In this document: positions 1-8,985 of the stretch, piece by piece
Layout: each line of letters starts with the position of its first letter
Position numbering within the stretch: the stretch's first letter is position 1
Source: an uncultured Dorea sp.
GTDB taxonomy: Bacteria; Bacillota; Clostridia; Lachnospirales; Lachnospiraceae
Assembly: GCA_910588745.1 (NCBI GenBank)
Contig: CAJURK010000011.1
Location: forward strand, 1-62,018
Direction: 5' to 3'
Length of the DNA: 62,018 nucleotides
Made by a program: the position numbers and the translations under genes
The notes under the pieces: generated by a model
What the model saw: only the letters and a program-made list of their open reading frames with translations
Database searches by the model: none
What the model was told of the DNA's origin: nothing

Positions 1-76
1 AAATAGGTTCTGAAAGCCTTATAAAATCAAGGCTGAAGATTCCGAGAAGTTATTTAATTATACGAGGAGGATTCAT

Positions 77-640
77 ATGACAATTGATCAAGCGATAAGA
101 ACTACGCAGAAAAAGAAGCCCGGCGTAACGGCCAGAATGTCTGTCCGTTACGCCCAGCCCCTGCTTCTTCCAAACGAAGATGTGACCGCCGCGGTTACAG
201 CGAATATTTATACGAAACGAGAAAAGTTCCCCGGGATTGCTATCATCACAAACCAAAGGGTGATAGCCGCCTGCGGACTCCCCGGCATCAAGCGCCTGAT
301 TGCTTTCCCTCTGGAAGATATTAAAAACTGTGAAGAAACCAGTTCCATCATCCAATATAAAGCGGTTTTTTACACCCGCAGGGAATCCTTCGCAGTTACC
401 TTAGATCCGAAATCAGGAGAAGCCTTTTCCGAACACATTGCCCGGCTGAACGGAACAGATATGGACTCAGTCAAGCTAAAGGTCACCGGAAGCGTAAAGA
501 CCCCTACGTTCCTGCGGCAAAAGGCGCGCAATCAAGCATACAAAGAACAGGCAAAATCCCGAGAACAGGCAAACAGCATCGACCTGCTGAAAAAAGGAGC
601 CGCCCGGTTTGATTCCGCCGACTCTGAGTCCGACACATAA
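77..640 (+). CDS. PH-like domain protein of unknown function
   Basis: A 187-residue soluble protein without signal peptide or membrane segment. The start is fixed by GAGGAGG six bases upstream of the ATG. Residues about 20-125 alternate short strands (for example AIITNQRVIAACGL) and resemble the bacterial PH-like fold that follows a 'turn on with new residue' pattern seen in YokE-type proteins; this is a fold guess. The last 50 residues are charged, rich in Lys, Gln and Glu, and probably helical or disordered. It is transcribed alone toward the convergent dehydrogenase gene. No catalytic motif is visible, so no function is assigned. Confidence 0.6.
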   Translation: MTIDQAIRTTQKKKPGVTARMSVRYAQPLLLPNEDVTAAVTANIYTKREKFPGIAIITNQRVIAACGLPGIKRLIAFPLEDIKNCEETSSIIQYKAVFYTRRESFAVTLDPKSGEAFSEHIARLNGTDMDSVKLKVTGSVKTPTFLRQKARNQAYKEQAKSREQANSIDLLKKGAARFDSADSESDT

Positions 641-690
641 AACCATTCTCAGCGGGCAAGAAAGATACGCGCCCTTTGTCCGCTGAGAAT
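641..690 (-). terminator. Intrinsic terminator between convergent genes
   Basis: An 11-bp perfect stem, ATTCTCAGCGG (645-655) with CCGCTGAGAAT (680-690). On the minus strand the stem is followed by GGTTTTAT, so it fits best as the end of the dehydrogenase transcript. It lies directly after the plus-strand gene as well and may stop both. Confidence 0.7.
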
Positions 691-716
691 CTATACAGGA
701 TACAAAATTGTATGGG

Positions 717-2075
717 TTATTTCCGGTCTTCTACAAAATCAACTACTTTCCGGGCCAGTTCTTCCGTCACTCCTAAATCCGCCATCATAGACAGCATCGT
801 ATAACGGGCGCGTGTTTCTTTTGCGTAAATCAGAGCGTGATAAAGCCGCTCCCCGTCAAATCCAATCTGTGCCGGATAATACGGCGCATCCAAGCTTTTT
901 AAAATCTCAATCATCCGGTTTGCCGTCGGCATATTATCATCCATCAGCTTCACGATTTCGTCCCAGTGAGCCTCAATAGCGTCAATCCTCGCAAGTCGTC
1001 CTTTGACCTCGTTTTTCTTTGATTCACGCTCAAGTTCTATGATAGAACTTGCGGAAGCTCCATATACTTCTTTGATCTGCGCCTCCCATGCCGCCTGGTC
1101 ATATTCTCCGGCCTTTGCCCGTGCCGCTTCAAAGTCAGGCCGGGTCTCGCGCAGGAACTCGGTCATTTTCAATATCATTACGGTTCCCACCGCGACCTTG
1201 GTTCCGTGGAGTACCGGAATCTTTCCTTCCTGCAGTTCCAAAGTCTCCCAGAAGTGACAGATGTGATGTTCGCACCCGGCAGCCGGACGCGAATTGCCGA
1301 TAAAACTCATGGCAACGCCGGTAAGCACCAGACCCTCCATAATATCGCCGATTACTTTGGGATCCTTAGACGCAACGCAGTCCGCATTTGCCAATACATT
1401 TTCTATGCAGTCCGTTACCAGGTTCACAATGGTATCGCAGTAATACTCGTCATTTACCGTCTTAGAAATTCTCCAGTCATTCAAACAGGTAAATTTACCC
1501 AGCAGATCTCCCAGTCCAGCCGCTACCATCCGCGGCGGCGCACCGCAGAGTACGTCCGTATCGCCGATAATAAACAACGGCGTCTGCGCCGGAATCGTAA
1601 CTTTCATGCTGTTAATAATCAAAGCCGCGCCGGAAGACGCAAAACCGTCCATCGGGGCCGCTGTCGCCGCTATCGCATAGGGAACGCCCATCTGATAACT
1701 GAAAAATCTGCACATATCATTGATGGACCCTGTTCCTACCGCAACCACCAGATCACAGTCTCTGTCCGCGTCAATCATCAGCTCGCCAAGAGCCTTTTCA
1801 TCGGGAATGAACCGCTTCCCTTGAAAGACATGGGCCTTCGCCTTAATATTCGCGTCCTTTAATATCCGCATAACCTTCTCGCCCGCAATGCCGTATGTAA
1901 TTTCATCACAGGCAATATACAAGTTTTTAAACTGATATTTCTCTACATAATCCGGAAGTGATTTCAGCGCTCCCGCACCGACCGTTACCCCTTCTAACGT
2001 TGTAGAATGTGTTTTTCCGCAGGAACACTCAAAGGGTCTGCCCAGATAATCTGCAAGCTTCAAAGTACCTTCCAT
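717..2075 (-). CDS. sn-glycerol-1-phosphate dehydrogenase family protein (AraM/EgsA-like)
   Basis: This 452-residue protein belongs to the Fe/Zn-dependent polyol dehydrogenase family (AraM/EgsA, glycerol dehydrogenase-like), which reduces dihydroxyacetone phosphate to sn-glycerol-1-phosphate with NAD(P)H. Visible marks are the dinucleotide loop VAVGTGSINDM, the loop APMDGFAS, and probable metal ligands in GCEHHICHFWE and LHGTKVAVG. A cysteine pair in ECSCGKTH near the N-terminus is typical of clostridial members. The gene stands alone, so the physiological substrate, G1P lipid precursor or another polyol phosphate, cannot be told from context. Confidence 0.8.
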   Translation of the reverse strand: MEGTLKLADYLGRPFECSCGKTHSTTLEGVTVGAGALKSLPDYVEKYQFKNLYIACDEITYGIAGEKVMRILKDANIKAKAHVFQGKRFIPDEKALGELMIDADRDCDLVVAVGTGSINDMCRFFSYQMGVPYAIAATAAPMDGFASSGAALIINSMKVTIPAQTPLFIIGDTDVLCGAPPRMVAAGLGDLLGKFTCLNDWRISKTVNDEYYCDTIVNLVTDCIENVLANADCVASKDPKVIGDIMEGLVLTGVAMSFIGNSRPAAGCEHHICHFWETLELQEGKIPVLHGTKVAVGTVMILKMTEFLRETRPDFEAARAKAGEYDQAAWEAQIKEVYGASASSIIELERESKKNEVKGRLARIDAIEAHWDEIVKLMDDNMPTANRMIEILKSLDAPYYPAQIGFDGERLYHALIYAKETRARYTMLSMMADLGVTEELARKVVDFVEDRK

Positions 2076-2309
2076 AATTAAAACCGCCTTTCAAAATAAT
2101 AAAGGTTCTTCTCTCCAAACTCCGTAAATACTCAAAACTCTGTTACGCTTCCTCTTTTTTTAGTTTATCAAAAGGAATGATACGCAAAGCTTAAAGATTC
2201 TGCGTCTGCAGCCGATAATTATAAGCAGGATCCGTCAAAAATTCTGCATATTTATTTTGAAATTACCGTTCCTAATCCGCACGGTCATTGCGGTATATCA
2301 AGGAAATCT

Positions 2310-2535
2310 TTCCTGCTTAGCTTTATCATTACCATATCGGAACCGAACCTGCAGGTTCCTTCTGTCCCGAACCAGGTTTTGATTATAGCAGTCGCCTCTG
2401 GCGTAGGATTTTCCTGATTACGGCAATGCTCCGCATGCTGTTTTCTATCCGGCTTTCGGCGTAGTTGCAATAGTTGCCATGACGCCGCTCTCTTATCTGG
2501 ACCAATGGGGCGAGAATGATATTATTGAATTGTAA
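2310..2535 (+). pseudogene. Remnant of a DUF1538 membrane protein gene (C-terminal part)
   Basis: No intact gene is present, but the plus strand reads as pieces of a multi-pass membrane protein in shifting frames. FLLSFIITISEPNLQV leads to LIIAVASGVGF, then a lost T in a T-run shifts the frame to LITAMLRMLFS. A further shift leads to YPAFGVVAIVAMTPLSYLDQ and a stop at 2533-2535. These pieces resemble the end of DUF1538 transporters, recognised from memory of the family. It sits 18 bp upstream of a broken P-II-like gene, the usual neighbour of such genes. The 5' part is missing. Confidence 0.55.
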
Positions 2536-2553
2536 TGTATAAAGGAGTTTTCG

Positions 2554-2907
2554 ATGAATGATCTATATATGATGGGCATCATTACCGACCACGGAATCCG
2601 CGGTAAAATGATTCCCTTTCTGAATCAAAGCAATATCCACGCAGTCCTCGCCACTTTAGGAACCGGAACCGGCGCAGAACACGCCAGAAGATTTCTTGGG
2701 ATTTCACTTGCGGAAGAAAAAGAAATGATATAAATGATATTTATCGTGGTGCGTTCCACACAGAAAAATAAAATTATGCGCGCAATAATGGCTCAGGCCG
2801 GCATCGGAACGCCGGCCTGAGCGGTCGTGTTCTCCCTCCCGGTAGCCGCAATAGCGGGACTTCGTTTTCCTGAGGAAGACGGAGTTACCGGCGGGGAAAA
2901 TGCCTGA
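2554..2907 (+). pseudogene. Broken P-II-like nitrogen regulatory protein
   Basis: The frame opens with AAAGGAG and ATG at 2554 and reads MNDLYMMGIITDHGIRGKMI, a P-II-like start. It then jumps to a segment (GTGAEHARRFLGISLAEEKE) that normally belongs to the second half of these about 220-residue proteins, so an internal deletion is inferred. A TAA at 2731-2733 lies in a 9-bp tandem duplication. The same frame continues with FIVVRSTQKNKIMRAIMAQA, meets TGA at 2818-2820, and goes on with AVVFSLPVAAIAGLRF to 2907. Two in-frame stops and the deletion make it a pseudogene. It was probably a partner of the DUF1538 remnant just upstream. Confidence 0.65.
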
Positions 2908-3020
2908 ACTCTGCAGCGTGTTACTGCCTAAGCCCCAAAGTTCTCTGACCGAGGACTTTGGCCGTCCGGCTTTCTAACATGGAAACATAATTTTCCTGCG
3001 CAGATTCGGCAATTTTGTTA

Positions 3021-4379
3021 TTAGAATAAGTTCATCGCCTGGTTGACGGATTTCACCCCGATAATTTCTATTCCCTTCATGTTCTTTAACATCCTTTTGG
3101 AAACCTCCGGCATAATGCAGGTCTGAAAGCCCAGCTTGCGAGCCTCTGCTACACGCTGGCTCGGCATACTTACCGCGCGGACCTCGCCGCTTAATCCAAC
3201 CTCGCCAAACACGATGGTTTTCTCGGATATGGGCCGGTTCTTATAGCTGGAAACAATCGCCATCACAATTCCCAAATCAACCGCCGGTTCGTTCATCCGG
3301 ATTCCTCCGGCAATATTGATGTAAGCGTCATAATTTGAAAGCGGCAGCCCGATACGTTTCTCCAGCACCGCCATCAAAAGATTTACACGGTTGTAATCGG
3401 TTCCGGCAGCCGTCCGCCTGGGCATTCCGAAATTGCTCTTGCAGACCAGCGCCTGAATCTCCATCAGAATGGGCCTGGTACCCTCCATGGAACAGGCAAC
3501 TACCGAACCCGACGCGTTCTCTGGCCGCCCATTCAACATATACTCCGAAGGGTTGGCCACTTCCTCCAGTCCGGTTTCCCGCATTTCAAACACACCAATC
3601 TCATTGGTAGAACCAAATCTGTTCTTGACTCCTCTAAGAATCCGATATGAAGCATGCCGGTCCCCCTCGAAATAAAGCACCGTATCCACCATATGCTCCA
3701 ACACCCTTGGCCCGGCAACGGTTCCCTCTTTGGTCACATGTCCTACAATAAAAATCGTGATATTCAGTCCCTTCGCAAGCTGCATCAACGTATGGGTCGC
3801 CTCTCTTACCTGAGATACGCTTCCCGGAGCAGAGGCCGCCTCTTCACTATACATCGTCTGTATCGAGTCAATTACTGCGGCCGCCGGACGCTCTCTTTCT
3901 ATCACCTGCCGGATGGTTTCCAGATTTGTCTCGCACAAAAGCAGAAGATGATCGTCAAATTCTCCCATCCGATCCGCCCGGAGCTTGATTTGCTTCACCG
4001 ACTCCTCGCCGGAAATATACAGTACCTTTTTCTGTTCTTCCGCCAACTGCCTGCACACCTGCAGCAACAGGGTCGATTTGCCGATCCCCGGATCGCCGCC
4101 CACCAAAACCAGCGACCCCGGCACAATCCCTCCTCCCAGCACCCGATCCAGTTCCTCTATCTTTGTCCGAATTCGATCTTCCTGCTCTGTGGATACGCTG
4201 GATAAGGTTACAACTTCCGCTTCCCTCACCGCGCTCTTTACGGCGCTGGATTTTGATACCGTAATCTTTTCCTCCACAAAAGTATTCCACTCTTTGCACA
4301 TAGGACACTGTCCCAGCCATTTACTCTCCTCATGCCCGCAATTCTGGCAGAAATATATACTCTTTTTTCCCTTCGCCAC
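3021..4379 (-). CDS. radA: DNA repair protein RadA (Sms)
   Basis: RadA is a RecA-related, hexameric ATPase that helps branch migration during homologous recombination. The 452-residue protein has an N-terminal zinc ribbon (CQNCGHEESKWLGQCPMC), the Walker A GGDPGIGKST, the family signature KNRFGSTNE, and a C-terminal Lon-like domain with GEVGLSGEVRAV. I chose GTG at 4379 because GGGAGG precedes it by about eight bases; an in-frame ATG 30 bases upstream has no ribosome site and would add a non-conserved tail. It lies downstream of clpC and a small conserved gene. In many clostridia radA follows clpC directly, often with disA after it; disA is absent here. Confidence 0.95.
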   Translation of the reverse strand: MAKGKKSIYFCQNCGHEESKWLGQCPMCKEWNTFVEEKITVSKSSAVKSAVREAEVVTLSSVSTEQEDRIRTKIEELDRVLGGGIVPGSLVLVGGDPGIGKSTLLLQVCRQLAEEQKKVLYISGEESVKQIKLRADRMGEFDDHLLLLCETNLETIRQVIERERPAAAVIDSIQTMYSEEAASAPGSVSQVREATHTLMQLAKGLNITIFIVGHVTKEGTVAGPRVLEHMVDTVLYFEGDRHASYRILRGVKNRFGSTNEIGVFEMRETGLEEVANPSEYMLNGRPENASGSVVACSMEGTRPILMEIQALVCKSNFGMPRRTAAGTDYNRVNLLMAVLEKRIGLPLSNYDAYINIAGGIRMNEPAVDLGIVMAIVSSYKNRPISEKTIVFGEVGLSGEVRAVSMPSQRVAEARKLGFQTCIMPEVSKRMLKNMKGIEIIGVKSVNQAMNLF

Positions 4380-4521
4380 AACCGGTTCCTCCCTGTATTT
4401 CCATTTCATTCGTTAACACGGCAAATATTTATAACCAAAAACCTTCGCCGCTATGTCTTTATCCCTCGCGGCAGACGCCGACTATCCATACAAGCATAGC
4501 TCTTTGGCTCCATATTCCGCG

Positions 4522-4581
4522 GGAATAAACAGGCTGACAGCGGCCTGTTCTATAAAAACATAAAAAGGCGCTGCCAGCCTG
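4522..4581 (-). terminator. Terminator after the small gene preceding radA
   Basis: A long imperfect hairpin whose outer arms are CAGGCTG (4530-4536) and CAGCCTG (4575-4581). The minus strand continues with TTTATTCCC. It separates the small conserved gene from radA, so radA may have its own promoter or depend on read-through. Confidence 0.5.
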
Positions 4582-4617
4582 CTTTCTGGAAAATCATTCC
4601 TTCCCTTTGCTGCTTAT

Positions 4618-5031
4618 CTATTTTTTTACAATCATAAAAGCCACTGCGCGATCTGGCTCCAGTTCCGCGCTGACACTGATTTTACCGCTTAAGTTTGTCT
4701 TCATGGTTCCAGCGCTCACGTCGTCCTTATAGATCACGTACTCGGTATCCGACTCAAGCCCCAGAGTTACCTGCACGTCCTGATCTCCCGACACGTGGAA
4801 AGACATTTCGTCCGGGGTACTCCTAAAATTCTCTACCGCCGTACCAGGTACCGACTCATATGCAAACATCCCGTTCTTTTCCAGTTTCGTAATTTCCCGG
4901 AATGTCTTTACTTTATAGATATCCCCCTGAAATTCAAATCCGTCCAGTTTCGTCTTGGACTCCAGCGAATAATCTCCAAAACTCAGTGTTCCATCTGCCT
5001 CTGCCCTTAACAGTTCCTTTACTACTGCCAT
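4618..5031 (-). CDS. Conserved 137-residue protein between clpC and radA
   Basis: The start is the ATG at 5031, nine bases after AGGAGG; an ATG nine bases earlier abuts the ribosome site and is unlikely. The protein is soluble, acidic and mostly beta in character, with no signal peptide. It opens with MAVVKELLRAEADGTLSFG. Similar proteins are common in Lachnospiraceae and are sometimes labelled 'endosialidase', but I see no sialidase motif, and 137 residues is far too short for a phage endosialidase. Function unknown. The place between clpC and radA hints only at shared expression with stress genes. Confidence 0.75.
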   Translation of the reverse strand: MAVVKELLRAEADGTLSFGDYSLESKTKLDGFEFQGDIYKVKTFREITKLEKNGMFAYESVPGTAVENFRSTPDEMSFHVSGDQDVQVTLGLESDTEYVIYKDDVSAGTMKTNLSGKISVSAELEPDRAVAFMIVKK

Positions 5032-5222
5032 AGTCTTCATCCTCCTGAATTGCTGTCATTTCATTCTGCGCTCGTCTTCCACTCCTCGCGCTCACTTCGC
5101 AAGCTTCGCTTACTCAGTGGTCGTTGCACTCCCATAGAATTTCCTCCTTCGCCATTGGTCTGTTATGCACACCATGGCGCATCCGTAAATTCTGCGCTCG
5201 TCGCTATGCGTTCATTGTACCA

Positions 5223-7655
5223 TCATTTCGTGGATTTTGAAATAAATTTTATTTGTTTTTTTGAGAGTCCGGCTTCGATTTCGTCGCCGCGTTTTATCTC
5301 GCCTGCAAGGATTGCTTCTGCCAGCTTATCTTCTAACTGATTCTGGACGGCGCGGCGTAAGGGCCTGGCTCCGTATTTCTGGTCTGTTCCGGTTTCTACA
5401 ATGTGTTTCTTTACAGAATCCCGGATTGTCAGCACAATCTCAAGCTGTTCTTTTGCTCTGTTTATTACTTCTTTACACATAAGGCTGACAATTTTTTTCA
5501 TCTCTTCCTTATCCAGTGCATGGAATACGATAATCTCATCGATCCTGTTTAAAAATTCCGGGCGGAACACCAGCTTGATCTCATTCATAACGTTTGACTT
5601 CATCCGTTTATAATTGTCGCCTGCATCCTCTTTTGTCACAAAACCAAGCCGCTTCGGATCAATAATTGCCTGGGCTCCGGCGTTGGAAGTCATGATAATC
5701 ACTGTATTGCGAAAGTCCACTTTCCGTCCCTGGGAATCTGTAATGTGTCCGTCATCTAAAACCTGCAGTAAGATATTAAATACATCCGGATGCGCTTTCT
5801 CTATTTCATCAAAAAGAATTACGGAATACGGGCGCCTTCTTACCTGTTCGGATAATTGTCCCCCATCGTCATGCCCCACATAACCCGGAGGCGAGCCGAT
5901 CATCTTTGACACGCTGTGCTTCTCCATGTATTCCGACATATCTACCCGGATGATGGACTCTTCATTCCCAAAAAGCGCCTCTGCAAGCGCCTTGGAAAGT
6001 TCTGTCTTTCCAACCCCGGTAGGCCCGAGAAACAGGAAAGAACCAATCGGCCTGTTTGGGTCTTTTAATCCTACGCGTCCTCTGCGGACTGCCTTCGATA
6101 CCGCCGATACCGCCTCTGTCTGGCCGATTACCCGCTTATGCAGCGTCTTTTCCAGCTTTTTCAATCGCTCTCCTTCCGACTCCGCCAGCCTGCTTACCGG
6201 AATCTTCGTCCATTCCGATACCACGTCCGCAATATCTCCCTCCGTCACCTTCGCACGGGTGCCATCCGTCCGTTTCCGAAAACGGTTTCTAATTTTTACA
6301 AGCTTCTTTTCCGCCTCAATCTGCTCCTTATGAAGCCGGGAGGCTTCCGCCATATCCCGCTCTTTGATGCGCTCCTCTTTCTGAAGCTTCAAATTCTCAA
6401 TCAACTGCTCCAATTCTCCAATACTCTCCGGAACTTTAATTCCCCTGAGGCTAACCTTTGAGCAAGTCTCATCCAGAACGTCAATGGCTTTGTCCGGCAG
6501 AAAACGGTCGCTGATGTAACGGGCAGACAACGCCACTGCGCTCTCCAGCGCTTCCTGCTCAATCTCCACTCTGTGATGCGCCTCATAGCGCGGCTTCAGT
6601 CCCTTTAAAATCTCCAGGCAGTGTTCCTTTGTGGGTTCTTCTACGGTAACCGGCTGGAACCTGCGCTCCAAAGCAGCATCCTTTTCAATATACTTGCGGT
6701 ATTCTGTCAGGGTAGTCGCTCCAATTAGCTGTAATTCCCCCCTTGCCAGCGAAGGCTTTAAGATATTCGACGCATCCATAGCCCCTTCCGCACCTCCGGC
6801 GCCGATAATGGTGTGTACTTCATCCAGAAACAAAATCACATTTCCGGCAGCCTTCACTTCATGAATCAGTTTTTTCATGCGCTCTTCAAATTCCCCCCGG
6901 TACTTTGAACCGGCAATCATGCTCGCAAGATCCATCGTCAAAATCCGCTTATCCTTCATTCCGTCCGGTACTAAGCCGTCTGCAATCCTGGCCGCAAGTC
7001 CCTCTAGCACGGCAGTCTTTCCTACCCCCGGCTCTCCCACTAAACAAGGGTTATTCTTGGTCCTTCTGCATAGGATCTGCATCAGTCTTCCAATCTCTGA
7101 TTCCCGTCCGATTACAGGGTCAAGCTTTCCTTCTGCCGCCTGTTCTGTAAGATCCGTTCCAAACTGCTCCAACACGCCCCGCTTCTTCCCGTCGCCCTGA
7201 AGGTCCGCCATATACTCGTTGGGATCTACGCCTACAATCAGAAGGATCTCCTGATACAGCTTCTGAATATTTACATTTAACGTCTGCAAAATACGGCAGG
7301 CTACACAGTCCATATCATTTAACACGGCAAGCAGCATATGCTCCGTCCCAATCTCAAAAGCTTTCAGACGCGCCGCCTCTCCTTTTGCTTCTTCCAAAAT
7401 AAACTGAAGCCTTGGGCTGTCGGCGGGCTTCCCGGTTACGGCAACCTCCTCGGCGGGAGTCACCAGCTCATTCATAATCTTAAGGATATCCTCCTCTTTC
7501 ACCCCATTCATATCCAGGATCTGTCCTGCAATACCCATGTATGTCTTACTAAGGCCAATCAGCAAATGCTCTGTTCCCGCATAGGGATGCTGCATCAGCG
7601 CAGCCGCCTCCCTTGCAAGCTTCAGCACGTCTCTCGCCTGACTTGTATAATTCAT
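5223..7655 (-). CDS. clpC: ATP-dependent Clp protease ATPase subunit ClpC
   Basis: ClpC is an AAA+ unfoldase that feeds damaged or tagged proteins to ClpP. The 810-residue protein has the double Clp N-domain (about 1-145), the first ATPase domain with GEPGVGKTA and LDEVHTIIGAGG, and a middle coiled segment with a UVR-like stretch (about 415-450). The second ATPase domain has GPTGVGKTE and the substrate-gripping loop GYVGHDDGG. It follows a GntR-type repressor gene by six bases and so is likely co-transcribed with and controlled by it. The mcsA and mcsB genes usual for ClpC operons are absent from this locus. Confidence 0.96.
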   Translation of the reverse strand: MNYTSQARDVLKLAREAAALMQHPYAGTEHLLIGLSKTYMGIAGQILDMNGVKEEDILKIMNELVTPAEEVAVTGKPADSPRLQFILEEAKGEAARLKAFEIGTEHMLLAVLNDMDCVACRILQTLNVNIQKLYQEILLIVGVDPNEYMADLQGDGKKRGVLEQFGTDLTEQAAEGKLDPVIGRESEIGRLMQILCRRTKNNPCLVGEPGVGKTAVLEGLAARIADGLVPDGMKDKRILTMDLASMIAGSKYRGEFEERMKKLIHEVKAAGNVILFLDEVHTIIGAGGAEGAMDASNILKPSLARGELQLIGATTLTEYRKYIEKDAALERRFQPVTVEEPTKEHCLEILKGLKPRYEAHHRVEIEQEALESAVALSARYISDRFLPDKAIDVLDETCSKVSLRGIKVPESIGELEQLIENLKLQKEERIKERDMAEASRLHKEQIEAEKKLVKIRNRFRKRTDGTRAKVTEGDIADVVSEWTKIPVSRLAESEGERLKKLEKTLHKRVIGQTEAVSAVSKAVRRGRVGLKDPNRPIGSFLFLGPTGVGKTELSKALAEALFGNEESIIRVDMSEYMEKHSVSKMIGSPPGYVGHDDGGQLSEQVRRRPYSVILFDEIEKAHPDVFNILLQVLDDGHITDSQGRKVDFRNTVIIMTSNAGAQAIIDPKRLGFVTKEDAGDNYKRMKSNVMNEIKLVFRPEFLNRIDEIIVFHALDKEEMKKIVSLMCKEVINRAKEQLEIVLTIRDSVKKHIVETGTDQKYGARPLRRAVQNQLEDKLAEAILAGEIKRGDEIEAGLSKKQIKFISKSTK

Positions 7656-7661
7656 CTCACA

Positions 7662-8039
7662 TTATCCTCCCATATATTCATCAAATATTTCATCCACCAG
7701 CTCATGCGCCTCTTCTCTGGAAATATTCTTGCACAGCCCCCTTGCAAGCACGATCCGAAGCTGCGCCCGCATCTTCTCAATGGCCTCAATCTTATTCATA
7801 TCCAGCGCAATCACCGCGCCCTTTCTGCGGTCAAGTTGGATATAACCCTCCTGCTTCAGCACCGAATACGCCTTATTTACCGTATGCATGTTGATGCCTA
7901 CCCGCTCCGCTAACTGGCGGACAGAAGGAAGGGATTCTCCCTCCCGAATCTCAGAAGTGGCAATCCCCATAATAATCTGATTCCTGAGCTGTATATATAT
8001 CGCTTCCTCGCTGTTGAAATCAATCTCAATATACATCAT
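7662..8039 (-). CDS. GntR-family (YtrA-like) regulator upstream of clpC
   Basis: A 125-residue protein with an N-terminal winged helix of GntR type: YIQLRNQIIMGI, then EGESLPSVRQLAERVGIN and VNKAYSVLKQEGYI. The C-terminal helical tail of about 45 residues is too short for an effector-binding domain, as in the YtrA subfamily. I chose ATG at 8039 (MMYIEIDF) with GAAAAGG upstream; longer versions run into non-conserved sequence. It is six bases upstream of clpC, so it probably represses its own operon and takes the place of CtsR. That role is inferred from position only. Confidence 0.85.
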   Translation of the reverse strand: MMYIEIDFNSEEAIYIQLRNQIIMGIATSEIREGESLPSVRQLAERVGINMHTVNKAYSVLKQEGYIQLDRRKGAVIALDMNKIEAIEKMRAQLRIVLARGLCKNISREEAHELVDEIFDEYMGG

Positions 8040-8184
8040 AACACCTTTTCTCTTTTGAACTTCCTGGTTGTTATATATATGGTAGCACAAGCGGCATGTC
8101 ATTGCAAGTATACAAATATCTGCCCGCGGCATACGCTATTTTCTAGATACTGTTTACCAAATGACCTGTGAACTGTGACATTCT

Positions 8185-8985
8185 CTATATTTGCAGGTCT
8201 TTTCTGTCAAATATCATCATTCCCGCCGCAAAACATATAACTGCGCCTGCAAAAAGGATAAGGATACCAACCGCAGCTTCTCTCTCGCCTGCAATGATAC
8301 CATCCGGATTAAACAAGGTAAAGAATGTAAAATACTTTGCTTTCTCCGCGTCGCCCCCTACATTTGCAAGCATCTGCAATACATACATAAAAATTGGAAT
8401 CCCCGCCCCAAACGCTAGGCTGTATTTTGTATCTGAAAATATACAGGAAGAAAGAAAACATACGCCGCCAATAAACAAATGCAGGCACAACAGGCCGCCG
8501 TTCAGCAGGAACAGTTCCGCGATATCCAATTCTCCCGGAAATCCGCTTTCAGCGCAGATTAATTCTAAAATTGTGCTGTAAAGAACAAGCAGCACAATTC
8601 CGCTTATCAGCGCCGTCATCTGCGTAAACGCAACGGCACGCCGCTTTACAGGCGCGGCAATCAACAAAGCCATAGAACCTTTATCCACATATTTTGCAAT
8701 CAGGGCGTTTCCCCGCAGTATACAGAATAACATCGGAAAAATCAGCAGTATAAATCCATAGAGATAAGATACCATAAAACCAATCAGAGTCGCAGCATCG
8801 GCTTTCATACCTACAGACGCCATTAATTCCGGCATAGCTTCTGCAAAACTGTTTAAGGTTTTCATCAGGTCAGGGTCGTACATGCTGATAATAATAGAAA
8901 CATACATGGTAATAATTGCGCCAAAAATAAGCAGCAGTTTTATACTCCCTTTCATTTCACGTTTATAAAGCGCCAGATTCATCAT
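8185..8985 (-). CDS. ABC-2 type exporter, membrane subunit
   Basis: The 266-residue protein has about six hydrophobic segments, the first at residues 16-36 (LLLIFGAIITMYVSIIISMY), and the general layout of ABC-2 permeases. The start at 8985 follows GGAGGTGA by five bases; a GTG nine bases upstream overlaps that site. It overlaps the end of the ATPase gene by 23 bp. With that gene and the TetR regulator it forms a three-gene operon for export of an unknown compound, perhaps a drug or toxic peptide. Confidence 0.85.
   Translation of the reverse strand: MMNLALYKREMKGSIKLLLIFGAIITMYVSIIISMYDPDLMKTLNSFAEAMPELMASVGMKADAATLIGFMVSYLYGFILLIFPMLFCILRGNALIAKYVDKGSMALLIAAPVKRRAVAFTQMTALISGIVLLVLYSTILELICAESGFPGELDIAELFLLNGGLLCLHLFIGGVCFLSSCIFSDTKYSLAFGAGIPIFMYVLQMLANVGGDAEKAKYFTFFTLFNPDGIIAGEREAAVGILILFAGAVICFAAGMMIFDRKDLQI

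Noticed and set aside
2285..2470. Minus-strand 61-codon frame
   Set aside because: The opposite strand reads as DUF1538 fragments, which explain this stretch better.
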